This document shows, piece after piece, positions 8,317 to 17,200 of a stretch of 64,000 nucleotides of DNA. Numbering within the stretch: the first letter of the stretch is position 1; the number at the start of each line of letters is the position of its first letter. The notes below the pieces were generated by a model. That model was not told the DNA's origin. It was given only the letters and a program-made list of their open reading frames with translations, and made no database searches. The position numbers and the translations under genes were made by a program. This DNA is from Zeaxanthinibacter sp. PT1 (GTDB lineage Bacteria > Bacteroidota > Bacteroidia > Flavobacteriales > Flavobacteriaceae), in the NCBI RefSeq assembly GCF_028464225.1, contig NZ_JAQPCN010000001.1:434001-498000 (forward strand), read 5' to 3'.

Positions 8317-10116
8317 CTAGTTCGCATACGCCAGAGATTTTTCTCGAAGAGGGTGATTTACAGGGAATCCAACCTTATTCAGCGTTGCTATCCACCTAGG
8401 ATCACTATATACTGACCTGAAACCAGGATTGTTCATTATGGCTGTAAGTGATGGCTCCTTTATTCTTACGGCATGATCTAACCATTTGAAAACTAAATCA
8501 GGCTCCTCTCTTAAAGCATAAATTTCCGCAATATTAGGGGACCCGAAATCAGGATAAGAATTAATCAATTCTGTAAGAATTTCATTCGATTCTTTCTTTT
8601 TACCAAGGGCGAATAATACGGGTGCCTGGGCATAAAGCCGCCAAAAATCGTCTGGCTCTTTATTAGCCTCTTCCAGAGCTTGCTCCAATTCCCCCTTATG
8701 CAGGAATACCATGCTTAAGGAATGATGGCTAATTGCAGCATTCGGATTATATAATATGTATTTCTTAAGGGCTTCTTCTGCTTTATCGAGATCCATATTA
8801 ATTAAATATAGGGATCCAAGACTATTATAAATATCAATATTCAATGGGTCAGTTTCAAGGGCCTTCTTTACATTCTGAATGGCCGTCTCGAACAACCCTA
8901 GATCTACATAAGTATACGAGGATTTACTTAATACTATAGGGTCATTGGGCTGTACTTCAATAGCTTTTCCCAAGTAGTCCTGAGCTTTCTCAAAATCCCA
9001 GTCCATCATGGCCATAAATGCGAGCTTCACATATACCCTTCCATTCTTAGGATCCAATTCCAAAGCTTTAGAATATGACTGATCGGCTAATGCTTTTTTC
9101 TGATCAATAGCAGATAAATGGCCGGTAAAAGTCATGATTTCCATCAAATAGGTATTTCCCAATAGCAGCCAAGCCGGAGCATACTCACTATCTATATCCA
9201 GAGATTTTCTGACAACTTCTTGGGATTTTAAGATCGCTGCTTTAGTATGCTGACGGTACAAATCCATAGCACTCAGGTAAAGAATATAAGCATCGCTTTT
9301 AGCTTGCGGAGCCTTTGGGTCTCCCAATAAATTTAACTGCAGCCGCTTGGTCACAAGCTTAGCAATATCATCCTGTATTTTAAATATGTCGTCCATTTTT
9401 CGGTCAAATGTTTCAGACCAGACATGGGCACCGGTTCTAGTATCCACCAATTGAGCAGTAATTCGCACCTGGTCCCCGGCTTTCCGCACACTACCCTCCA
9501 GAATATAAGCAACCTTCAGCTCTTCACCAATAGCCTCTATAGTTTTATCACTGTCTTTAAAAGAGAAAGAAGAAGTGCGGCTGATCACTCTTAATTCGGG
9601 TATTTGTGCCAGGAGGTTTAAAAGCTCTTCGCTTATTCCGTCTGAAAAGTATTCCTGGTCCCTTTTAGGGCTCAAATCTGCAAAGGCCAGTACTGCGATT
9701 GATTTATCAATTCCGGTTTCAACTACACTATGGTGAAGTGCATCGGAAGCTGCATTCACGGGCTGGGCCCTGAACAGGTCGAACAACAAAAGACTTGCAA
9801 CGAGTACCAGCCCCCCTATAATGATCTTATCTAAGCGGTTGCTGGTGTGACTTGTAATGGATTTTCCAGGAGCAATATTGGAGGTTTTCTTAATACCATC
9901 CGGGGTGATCTCGTAAACCCATGAAAATATTAGCCAGACCGGAAATCCTATACCTAAGCAAATTATGATGGATTTCAGTATGTAGGAAGGTGCTTCAAAC
10001 GTGGCTAGCAGGATAGAGAGTACCTGGACAATGATCCATGAAAAGACCAGGTAAGCCAATGCGGCTTTAAAAACATTCCTGCGCTTTAGTTCCGATAGGT
10101 AATTTTTCAAATCCAT
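8317..10116 (-). CDS. Membrane-anchored TolB-like/TPR protein
   Basis: The 599-residue product begins with a short helical segment (MDLKNYLSELKRRNVFK), then hydrophobic helices at about residues 17-65 and another near 95-110. A TolB-N/FlgO-like domain follows (about 135-265: SIAVLAFADLSP, YFSDGISEELLNLLA, YILEGSVRKAGD, GAHVWSETFDR). The C-terminal 320 residues are tetratricopeptide repeats. This architecture is often fused to adenylate cyclases or DNA-binding domains; here there is no catalytic domain, so it is probably a scaffold or sensor at the inner membrane. It converges with the FGE-like gene, whose stop is 17 bp away. Confidence 0.85.
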   Translation of the reverse strand: MDLKNYLSELKRRNVFKAALAYLVFSWIIVQVLSILLATFEAPSYILKSIIICLGIGFPVWLIFSWVYEITPDGIKKTSNIAPGKSITSHTSNRLDKIIIGGLVLVASLLLFDLFRAQPVNAASDALHHSVVETGIDKSIAVLAFADLSPKRDQEYFSDGISEELLNLLAQIPELRVISRTSSFSFKDSDKTIEAIGEELKVAYILEGSVRKAGDQVRITAQLVDTRTGAHVWSETFDRKMDDIFKIQDDIAKLVTKRLQLNLLGDPKAPQAKSDAYILYLSAMDLYRQHTKAAILKSQEVVRKSLDIDSEYAPAWLLLGNTYLMEIMTFTGHLSAIDQKKALADQSYSKALELDPKNGRVYVKLAFMAMMDWDFEKAQDYLGKAIEVQPNDPIVLSKSSYTYVDLGLFETAIQNVKKALETDPLNIDIYNSLGSLYLINMDLDKAEEALKKYILYNPNAAISHHSLSMVFLHKGELEQALEEANKEPDDFWRLYAQAPVLFALGKKKESNEILTELINSYPDFGSPNIAEIYALREEPDLVFKWLDHAVRIKEPSLTAIMNNPGFRSVYSDPRWIATLNKVGFPVNHPLREKSLAYAN

Positions 10117-10117
10117 G

Positions 10118-10454
10118 CCTAACTAATTTAAGAGAATTTTTTATCAATTGCCTGATAATGAGTTAGAAAAATTACTATAATCGAATTGCGATTACCCAAC
10201 AAGTCTTTTAATTCCTCACCCATATACTTTATGGAAGTATCACAATTTTTTAATTCCTCCCCTGCATAAATCCTTCGATCAATTGTTAAATATAATTTAA
10301 TGTTTAATTTTTTCTATAATCTATTAAACATAATGTGTAATTTAGTCCTCATACCGGATACGGGATTTATTATCACAAGGGAAATCAATTGCTATGAAAA
10401 ATCCTTGCCCGTATCCGTTTCATCAAAATCTTCCCCCGTTTTAATCACTTGCTG
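10118..10454. other. AT-rich gene-free region with a direct repeat and a long inverted repeat
   Basis: This 337-bp stretch separates the divergent TolB/TPR and DUF2237 genes. I see no convincing ORF. A 12-bp direct repeat TTTTAATTCCTC occurs at 10206-10217 and 10248-10259, 42 bp apart. A perfect 10-bp inverted repeat lies at 10355-10364 and 10408-10417 (listed separately). The rest is A/T-rich and likely holds the two promoters. Confidence 0.6.
10355..10417 (+). promoter_or_regulatory. Inverted repeat, possible structured leader of DUF2237
   Basis: CGGATACGGG (10355-10364) is perfectly complementary to CCCGTATCCG (10408-10417). Inside, CAAGG and CCTTG next to the right arm can extend the stem by 5 bp after a one-sided bulge. 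The element ends 37 bp before the DUF2237 ATG. It may be an RNA hairpin in the leader or a distant operator; no known riboswitch class is recognised. Confidence 0.4.
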
Positions 10455-10817
10455 ATGTCCTTAAATATTTTTGAAAAACCGTTGCAACCCTGTTGCACTG
10501 ATCCCATGACCGGGTATTTCAGGGATGGGTATTGCAGAACGATGGCAGGAGACACCGGGACTCATGTAGTTTGTGCTAAAATGACAGAGGAGTTTTTAGA
10601 CTTCACTGCGAAACGCGGGAATGACCTCAGGATTTCGATTCCCCAGTGGAAGTTCCCGGGCCTGAAGGCCGGTGATCGCTGGTGCGTATGTATCAGTAGG
10701 TGGCTGGAAGCAGAAGAAGCCGGACTTGCCCCTCCTGTTTTCCCTGAATCAACACATATGAAAGCCCTTGAATACACCACCTTGGGAAAGTTGATGGAAA
10801 ACGTAATCAGGGAATAG
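10455..10817 (+). CDS. DUF2237 family protein
   Basis: The 120-residue product matches the DUF2237 pattern along its whole length: PLQPCCTDPMTGYFRDGYC, THVVCAKMTEEFLDF, RGNDL, WKFPGLKAGDRWCVC and a closing THMKALEYTTL. Conserved cysteines (CC, C, C-x-C) and histidines suggest metal binding or a redox role, but no function is established for the family. The ATG at 10455 follows a TTG two codons upstream that I judge not to be the start. It is probably transcribed alone, with an inverted repeat in its upstream region. Confidence 0.88.
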   Translation: MSLNIFEKPLQPCCTDPMTGYFRDGYCRTMAGDTGTHVVCAKMTEEFLDFTAKRGNDLRISIPQWKFPGLKAGDRWCVCISRWLEAEEAGLAPPVFPESTHMKALEYTTLGKLMENVIRE

Positions 10818-10836
10818 TCTAAAAAACTGCATAAAA

Positions 10837-10865
10837 AACCCTATCCACTTGTCATGAATAGGGTT
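10837..10865. terminator. Hairpin between DUF2237 and the tRNA region
   Basis: An 8-bp stem (10837-10844 with 10858-10865, 13-base loop) is followed on the minus strand by TTTTTTATG, so it reads best as a minus-strand terminator. It lies just beyond the partial tRNA-Leu 3' end copy, which suggests it once ended a second tRNA transcript. On the plus strand it could also slow DUF2237 transcription. Confidence 0.6.
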
Positions 10866-10868
10866 GTT

Positions 10869-10885
10869 GTACCTCGGGTGGGAAT
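10869..10885 (-). repeat. 17-bp copy of the tRNA-Leu 3' end
   Basis: GTACCTCGGGTGGGAAT at 10869-10885 is identical to 11014-11030, which covers the discriminator base, acceptor 3' strand and part of the T arm of tRNA-Leu. The copies are 145 bp apart in direct orientation. No other tRNA sequence survives at the left copy. Confidence 0.8.
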
Positions 10886-10950
10886 GCATTGTGATGCTTC
10901 CCTTCGATGTCGTCTTGAAAACCATAAAAGCAAACACTTCGCTTTACTCC

Positions 10951-10985
10951 AAAAAGAAAGCGAGCTTTCTTTTAAGAAGCTCGCT
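10951..10985 (-). terminator. Terminator of tRNA-Leu
   Basis: A 9-bp stem (10959-10967 with 10977-10985, nine-base loop) is followed on the minus strand by TTCTTTTT. It starts about 30 bp past the tRNA 3' end and fits factor-independent termination. Confidence 0.8.
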
Positions 10986-11014
10986 TGTATTTCCACTCTT
11001 TTGTGGTTTATTCG

Positions 11015-11096
11015 TACCTCGGGTGGGAATCGAACCCACACTCCTTGCAGAACCGGATTTTGAATCCGGCGCGTCTACCAGTTCCGCCACCGAGGC
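11015..11096 (-). tRNA. tRNA-Leu (anticodon CAA)
   Basis: On the minus strand the sequence folds as a class II tRNA of 82 nt. The acceptor is GCCTCGG with CCGAGGT plus discriminator A. The D arm contains GGCGGAACTGGTAGACGC. The anticodon stem CCGGA/TCCGG encloses the loop TTCAAAA (anticodon at 11060-11062, plus strand). A short variable arm follows, and the T arm is GTGGGTTCGATTCCCAC. The CCA end is not encoded. A -7 element CAAAACTA (read as TAGTTTTG on the minus strand, 11108-11115) lies 11 nt upstream. Confidence 0.97.
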
Positions 11097-11107
11097 AATT
11101 GGGACTG

Positions 11108-11115
11108 CAAAACTA
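11108..11115 (-). promoter_or_regulatory. -7 element of tRNA-Leu
   Basis: On the minus strand this reads TAGTTTTG, a full match to TAnnTTTG, 11 nt before the mature tRNA 5' end. Confidence 0.65.
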
Positions 11116-11158
11116 TAAAAAAATTTATTTGCCATCCTAAAATTCGACACCTATTTCC

Positions 11159-11188
11159 TTTAGCAACACAAATAAATTCCTAAATTTG
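11159..11188 (+). promoter_or_regulatory. prs promoter
   Basis: A -33-like TTTA (11159-11162), an 18-bp spacer and a perfect -7 element TAAATTTG (11181-11188). The start codon is 52 nt further, a longer leader than most in this window. Confidence 0.65.
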
Positions 11189-11240
11189 CACCTCCTTTAA
11201 TAAAAGGACTTCTAAGGAAGTAAAACTCAAGACCTTAAGT

Positions 11241-12182
11241 ATGCCGTATCAAGTACCGGAACCTAAGATTTTTGGATGTACCCAGAGCACCGTCCTGGCA
11301 GAGAAAATCGCTGCCGCTTACGGGGCCGAGTTGGGCAATGTAATCTTCTCGCGCTACAGTGACGGAGAATTTCAGCCCTCTTTCGAGGAATCTATTCGCG
11401 GTACCCGGATCTTCATTATTGGTTCTACCAACCCGAGCTCGGAAAACCTGATGGAGATGCTTTTAATGATCGATGCCGCCAAGCGCGCTTCGGCCAGGCA
11501 TATTACAGCAGTTATGCCCTATTTTGGTTGGGCACGGCAAGACAGGAAAGACAAACCCAGGGTTCCTATCGCAGCGAAGTTAGTTGCGAAAATGCTTGAA
11601 TCTGCCGGGGCTACCAGGATCATTACCATGGACCTGCATGCAGACCAGATACAAGGCTTCTTTGAAAAACCGGTAGATCATCTCTATGCTTCCACCTTGT
11701 TTTTACCATACCTGGAATCCTTAAACCTGGATAACCTCACTATCGCATCCCCGGACATGGGTGGTTCTAAAAGAGCCTATGCCTATTCCAAAGCGCTGGA
11801 AAGCGACGTAGTTATTTGTTACAAGCAGCGCGCGAAAGCCAACGTGATTTCCCATATGGAATTGATCGGTGATGTACGCGATAAGAATGTAGTCCTGGTT
11901 GACGATATGGTAGATACTGCGGGAACACTGACGAAAGCGGCAGACCTGATGATAGAACGTGGTGCAAAAAGCGTGCGAGCTATCACAACTCATGCCCTGC
12001 TCTCCGGCAATGCCTATGAGCGGATTGAAAAATCACAATTGGCGGAATTGATCGTTACAGATTCAATTCCCCTGAAACAACAGAGCGAAAAGATAAAAGT
12101 ACTTAGTTGTGCAGATCTTTTTGCCGATGTGATGCACCGTGTGCATCACAATACCTCCATCGCATCTAAATTCCTAATGTAG
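11241..12182 (+). CDS. prs: Ribose-phosphate pyrophosphokinase
   Basis: The 313-residue enzyme makes PRPP from ribose 5-phosphate and ATP, feeding purine, pyrimidine, NAD, His and Trp synthesis in the cytoplasm. Visible motifs: [19 protein letters not shown] near the start, the flexible-loop region [27 protein letters not shown] and the PRPP-binding loop [18 protein letters not shown] (about residues 215-232). Length is standard. It heads the prs-rplY-pth group, an arrangement common in Bacteroidota. The promoter upstream has a perfect -7 element. Confidence 0.97.
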   Translation: MPYQVPEPKIFGCTQSTVLAEKIAAAYGAELGNVIFSRYSDGEFQPSFEESIRGTRIFIIGSTNPSSENLMEMLLMIDAAKRASARHITAVMPYFGWARQDRKDKPRVPIAAKLVAKMLESAGATRIITMDLHADQIQGFFEKPVDHLYASTLFLPYLESLNLDNLTIASPDMGGSKRAYAYSKALESDVVICYKQRAKANVISHMELIGDVRDKNVVLVDDMVDTAGTLTKAADLMIERGAKSVRAITTHALLSGNAYERIEKSQLAELIVTDSIPLKQQSEKIKVLSCADLFADVMHRVHHNTSIASKFLM

Positions 12183-12225
12183 GTACGAGGAGACAAATAC
12201 GTATTTTAACTATTATATATACATA

Positions 12226-12891
12226 ATGAAATCAATTTTAATCAAAGGATCAGAAAGAGAAAGCGTGGGCAAGAAGGCAACGAAGGCCCTACGTAATGCT
12301 GGAAAGGTTCCTTGCGTGGTATACGGAGGGGATAAACCAATACACTTTGCAGCAGATGAAATCGCATTTAAAGATTTAGTGTACACCCCTAACGCCCACA
12401 CTGTTGAGGTTGATTTAGATGGTGGCGGTAAGATCAATGCCGTTATGCAAGATATTCAGTTCCACCCGGTAACTGACCAGATCTTACATATCGATTTCTA
12501 CCAACTATTCGATGACAAAGAAGTTACCATGAGAATTCCTGTAAGATTACTAGGAAATGCTCCCGGTGTTCGTAACGGTGGACGTCTACTGTTCAGAAAG
12601 CGTAAACTTTCTATCAGGGCGCTACCTAAGGATCTTCCCGATTTCTTCAACGTGGATATCTCCAAGTTGAAAATCGGTGAGTACATCACCGTAGACTCAT
12701 TGAAACAGGACAACTTTACCATCCTGCACCCGGATTCTACCTTGGTAGTCCAAGTTAAGACCGCAAGAGCAGCGATCGTAGTGGATGACGAAGAGGACGA
12801 AGAAGGACTTGAAGGTGAAGAAACCACTGCAGAAGGTGAAGAAACTGCCGAAGCCGCAGCTGGAGAAGCCGCAGCAGAAGGACAGGAGTAA
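12226..12891 (+). CDS. rplY: 50S ribosomal protein L25/general stress protein Ctc
   Basis: The 221-residue product is the long, two-domain L25 form (TL5/Ctc). The N-terminal 5S rRNA-binding beta-barrel (about residues 1-95) contains [19 protein letters not shown] and [20 protein letters not shown]; the TL5 C-terminal domain covers about 96-185. A very acidic Glu/Ala tail follows (residues about 187-221), typical of the Bacteroidota version. It binds 5S rRNA in the large subunit. It lies 43 bp after prs and ends at a hairpin terminator. Confidence 0.96.
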   Translation: MKSILIKGSERESVGKKATKALRNAGKVPCVVYGGDKPIHFAADEIAFKDLVYTPNAHTVEVDLDGGGKINAVMQDIQFHPVTDQILHIDFYQLFDDKEVTMRIPVRLLGNAPGVRNGGRLLFRKRKLSIRALPKDLPDFFNVDISKLKIGEYITVDSLKQDNFTILHPDSTLVVQVKTARAAIVVDDEEDEEGLEGEETTAEGEETAEAAAGEAAAEGQE

Positions 12892-12909
12892 GCCACTGCT
12901 CACAATTTT

Positions 12910-12969
12910 AAAAGCATCCTGGACAGACCATAATTAATGTGTCTGCTTTCAGGATGCTTTTTTATTTTT
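12910..12969 (+). terminator. Terminator after rplY
   Basis: A 12-bp outer stem (12910-12921 with 12950-12961) has a smaller CAGAC/GTCTG stem inside, followed by a T-rich tract. The T-tract doubles as the -7 element of pth (12963-12970), so terminator and promoter overlap. Confidence 0.85.
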
Positions 12970-12970
12970 G
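12963..12970 (+). promoter_or_regulatory. pth -7 element
   Basis: TATTTTTG, full match to TAnnTTTG, ends 19 nt before the pth ATG and is embedded in the T-run of the rplY terminator. Confidence 0.65.
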
Positions 12971-12989
12971 CACCTATTAAGACCACTCA

Positions 12990-13619
12990 ATGCGTTCAAT
13001 TCTTAATTGGCTTTTCAGACATAAAAAGTCGGAAATAGAAAGTACACCACCCATGAAAAAATATCTCTTTGCCGGACTTGGCAATATAGGGGAAGAATAC
13101 GCCCTTACCAGACACAACATTGGATTCCAGATCATTGACGCACTCGCAAATCAACAAGGTTTCAGCCTGGAAACGGCAAAACTGGGTGAAGTAGGAAGCT
13201 TTAAACTTAAAGGACGTACTATTATCGCCCTGAAACCATCTACCTATATGAATCGCAGTGGAAAAGCTGTAAAATACTGGATGGACAAGGAAAACATCCC
13301 ACTAGAAAACGTTTTGGTCATCACCGATGACCTCAACCTTCCTTTCGGTACCCTTAGATTAAAAACCAAAGGCAGTGATGGCGGTCATAACGGCCTAAAA
13401 GACATACAGCAGCTACTGCAGACGACCACCTACAACCGGCTTCGTTTCGGAGTGGGGTCCGATTTTCAAAAAGGACAGCAGGTAGACTATGTCCTGGGAA
13501 CCTGGAGTGAAGAAGAGGCTAAGGCATTACCCGAACGTATAGACCGCTGTGTGGAACTAGTACAATCATTTGTCAAAGCCGGTGTAAAAAACACCATGAA
13601 CGAATATAACAACACCTGA
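12990..13619 (+). CDS. pth: Peptidyl-tRNA hydrolase
   Basis: The 209-residue enzyme releases tRNA from drop-off peptidyl-tRNA. The catalytic histidine is in TRHNIGFQIID, and other family blocks are KPSTYMNRSGKAV, ITDDLNLPFGTLRLK and GSDGGHNGLKDI. Compared with the usual product of about 190 residues it has about 21 extra N-terminal residues (MRSILNWLFRHKKSEIES), a basic extension I associate with Flavobacteriaceae. The ATG at 12990 is supported by a -7 element 19 nt upstream; an internal Met at residue 22 would give the canonical start. It converges with the lipoprotein gene with one base between stops. Confidence 0.95.
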   Translation: MRSILNWLFRHKKSEIESTPPMKKYLFAGLGNIGEEYALTRHNIGFQIIDALANQQGFSLETAKLGEVGSFKLKGRTIIALKPSTYMNRSGKAVKYWMDKENIPLENVLVITDDLNLPFGTLRLKTKGSDGGHNGLKDIQQLLQTTTYNRLRFGVGSDFQKGQQVDYVLGTWSEEEAKALPERIDRCVELVQSFVKAGVKNTMNEYNNT

Positions 13620-13620
13620 A

Positions 13621-14298
13621 TTAAAGGGATTTAAATCCGAATACTCCTGATTCCGAGCGGTTTCCTTCCCGGTCTATGGTGACCACCTTCCAGTAATACA
13701 CCGTATCAGCTGCGACCGAAACCTTATAACTGGAGGTAGAAGGCCCTAAGGATGCCTCTAAAGTTTCAGGCGGATCGGTATCCGAAAAATAAATCTCGTA
13801 CAAGGATATGTCGTTGTCCACATCGGCTCCATCCCACTGTAAGGTCACTTCATTATTGATATCACGCACCACAGAAGCTCCTGATTTTGGACTGATTACC
13901 GCAGCAGGGAAAGGCGCATAGTTGGTCTGGGATCCTGCATTATAGAATTTCCAGGTGGCACTTGTCGCACTTTCATCAGTCTGGGTATTCCTTGAAATAA
14001 TAACCCAGGAATAGGGCGTGCCCTTTAATATGGGTAGTTTGGCAGACAGTTGTTCCGTTCGCAACGATTGCCCCACATTGGTCAACAAATTAACCACTCT
14101 TAATTCGTAGTCCTTAGTGTTCGCCCCGGCTGCCCAGCGAAACTCTACCTCACTGGTAAGATCAGATAATACTCTCCCTTCCGTACATTCACTATTCTCT
14201 AATGGGAACAATAGCGTAGCCGCTTTTGGGGGTTTTGGATCGTCCTTGCCGCAAGCAAAGAGGATAATTGCCAAAAAGAGCATTACCATCTTTTTCAT
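13621..14298 (-). CDS. Lipoprotein with two FN3-like domains
   Basis: The 225-residue product has a lipoprotein signal (LAIILFACGKDD, Cys at residue 16), followed by two immunoglobulin-like repeats (about 25-120 and 125-225) with the W/Y pattern of fibronectin type III: EFRWAAGANTKDYELRV, YSWVIISR, TLQWDGADVDNDISLYEIYF, TVYYWKVVTIDREG. It is probably surface- or periplasm-exposed. Its start codon overlaps the stop of the upstream metalloprotease gene (ATGA), implying co-translation. The function is unknown; it may assist or dock the protease. It also resembles domains inside that protease. Confidence 0.85.
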   Translation of the reverse strand: MKKMVMLFLAIILFACGKDDPKPPKAATLLFPLENSECTEGRVLSDLTSEVEFRWAAGANTKDYELRVVNLLTNVGQSLRTEQLSAKLPILKGTPYSWVIISRNTQTDESATSATWKFYNAGSQTNYAPFPAAVISPKSGASVVRDINNEVTLQWDGADVDNDISLYEIYFSDTDPPETLEASLGPSTSSYKVSVAADTVYYWKVVTIDREGNRSESGVFGFKSL

Positions 14299-17200
14299 CG
14301 CTTTACAATTTTAAATGTTCTGGATCCAGACTGGTCTTCTACCCTGACCAGGTATATCCCGGCAGGCCAACCTGTCAGATCTACTTTCACCTCTCCATCC
14401 AGAACCGGGTAAAAGGCTTGTTTAAGAAGGCTACCGCCGGCATCAAAAATGGAGAGCTGTTGCCTCTGCTGTGTTCGGCCTATATAGATTGCCGTCTCGT
14501 TAATGAATGGGTTAGGATAGACCAGGTCCGGCCCGGGAACAAATATTTCTTCCTCGTAAATGCCCTGGCACGCCTTATTGGTACTAACCCTTATAAGATT
14601 ATTCCCTTTCTTAAGTTCAACACTATATTGATCGCCTGTCACTTGGGTCAGCAGTCCGTTCAATTCTATATTATACAATTCGGCTCCGCCCAGCGTTAAA
14701 TTTAAACGACTGGCATCTGCATTCAGTTGGGAGAAAACAGACAGTGGAGGTGGTTCATCCACCACGACCTCAAAACAGTACGTTTCGTATTCAATTGGGC
14801 CATCCGTAGCCTGGATACAAATCTCGTAAGTACCTGAGGACAGTGAGCCCAGCTCATAGTTCGTCATAAAGGATGCACTTTCATTAAGTCCGTTGCCCAC
14901 CACGGTAACCTGGTAGTCCAGTACCGCTTCTGCCGTGATAAATACCCTGCCGTCATTACTGTTGATACAACTTTCACTATCGACAGAAATTCTGAAGTTT
15001 TCCTGTGGTAAACGATAAACGGCACAGCCGTCCGTATCTACTTCCACACCAGGCGGGGTGCCGAGGCAAAGATCGTCTCCATCGTCAAAGATACCGTCTC
15101 CATCTGCATCAGGTCTAAAATCTCCTTCTACGCACATATCCAGTGTAAAAGAATTCAATGCACCGCCATCAGCAGGAGCACTGTCAAAAACCGTAAGTTT
15201 CCAGGTTCCCACGATAGACTCCCCCTTAAACGAAGAAAGTGAACCCAGTGGTTTCACCCTACCGCTGATTGCAGGGTTATTGCCGCATACCAGGGTTTCC
15301 CCATCGTCGTCAAAGACAGCATCCATATTCCTTAATTCACCGCATGTATTAGAAACGAGAACTACGGTGGTTCCTCCCGGTGATTCCAGGCTGACGATCA
15401 GATCCCCAAGGAAAGTATGATCAATGTCCAGGGAGACGTCAACATCAGAAACCGGGAGATCTTCAAAGAAGGTAATGGTCGATGTTACGGTAGGCGTACC
15501 TGAAGATGAAATGCTCAGGGGCAGGCCAGTAGCCGATTTGCTTTTACAGGATATTGATATGGTAGAAAAACTAAAGGCTGGACCAAAGTTGCCTTCACCA
15601 CACGAGTTTTTACCTTTAACTCTCCAATAATATGTTTCAGAGGGAATTAAATTCTGCGGCAAGTAGCGCGGAAATATAACCTCTGCCGATTCAACAATCG
15701 TAGAAAAACCTGCATCAGTGGCAATCTGTAGCTCGTAACTCGAATTTCCCGGGTCTGCAACCCATTCCAAAGGTACCTGTACGCTTGTTCCGGTGGCACC
15801 ATCCAATGGTGAATTGAGCGTAATATCGGCGTAGGTATCATTGAGTACCCGGAGCTCCAAGTCTACGCTCCTATTAAGGCTGGCCGATGTACCCGTCACT
15901 GTAAAAGGATATGTCCCCGTATTCACCCCGGCTACATTTGTAATATTCAGGGTAACTGCTGTGCTATCCGCTGTTGCGCTTAGTGGCGTAAATACCGCGT
16001 TTAATTCCGGAGGAAGTCCACTGGCTGAAAAGCTAACTTCTTCATTGAAGCCGCCAAAATTGAAATAATCAAAAGGGATCTGAAGATCGTCAGGCAGACA
16101 AACCTCGTAGGCAAGAGAATCAAATGATAACACGAACTGGGATTCTATTATGTTAAAATCTGCGGCGTTGATAGCAAAGAATATATTGTCATCTGCCTTG
16201 ACCATGAACCTGCCCTGGCTCGTACTAAGCCCGGGAAGCAGCACTTCGTGATTGCCGTCGTTGGGGACCGCATCTGCAAGCTGGTAAGGATAAGTAAGTC
16301 CGCCGTCTAATGATAAGAAAATATCAACAGATTGTGCGTTGACCATCCCCGTATTAGTTCCTGCCACATCCCAGTTAATGGTCTGAACGGATCCGGCCAG
16401 GTAAGACTGCTCACTCGCCTGGGTAAGTACGGCAAACGGGCCTGCATCACTGCTCACAGAAATGTTTACGAGATCTGATGCCACTTGGCCTCCCCCCTCG
16501 GCATTATCCCGGACCGTCAGGGCAAAATTCAATTCCCTTTCTATACTGGAGACGGTTTCCCAGGCCGAGTTAATCCCCGGGTTTGTCTGTGTAAGGTTCC
16601 CCTGCACCACTTCGGTAAGTCGGGGAAAATACCGTGAAGGTTCCGTGGATGGGGGCCGGGATCGAAAATTGGCTCCTCCGGGATTCGTAGGACCAAAGGT
16701 GATCGCGGTAACCACACCATTATCGATCTGCTCCCAGGCGTAGGTCAGCACATCGTTCATATCCGGATCCGAGGCGTTTCCTGTCAGTACAAAAGCAGTA
16801 GATTTCGGGATCACGAAATCACCGCTCGAAGTAATAACGGGAGGATTATTCGCCAGTGAAGTCAGTACTCCACAGCTCACAGTTTTCAGGTAATTTGTGA
16901 TCTGAAGGATGCTGTAATAATGAAAATAATCATCGCCATTTCCCTGGACGTTGTTCCCTGCCACGATCCCGGCATAGCCCATGATGGTAGTTCCACTTCC
17001 GGGTTCGGCCTGCACTAGCGTGCCTTCAGATTCGAAAGACCAGGTATGGTTTGCGCCAAATTGGTGTCCCAGTTCGTGAGACACGAAATCCAAATCAAAT
17101 ACCGGGCCTTCAGGCATCAATGCCGAAGAATACGCACTTCCTTTCTGATTATCCTTGCACACGGAACCAATAAAACCTGCATTCCCGGAATCATTGTCCC

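Noticed and set aside
12498-12903. Ser-rich minus-strand frames opposite rplY
   Set aside because: They are the complement of the Glu/Ala-rich tail and L25 body, low complexity, no independent signals.
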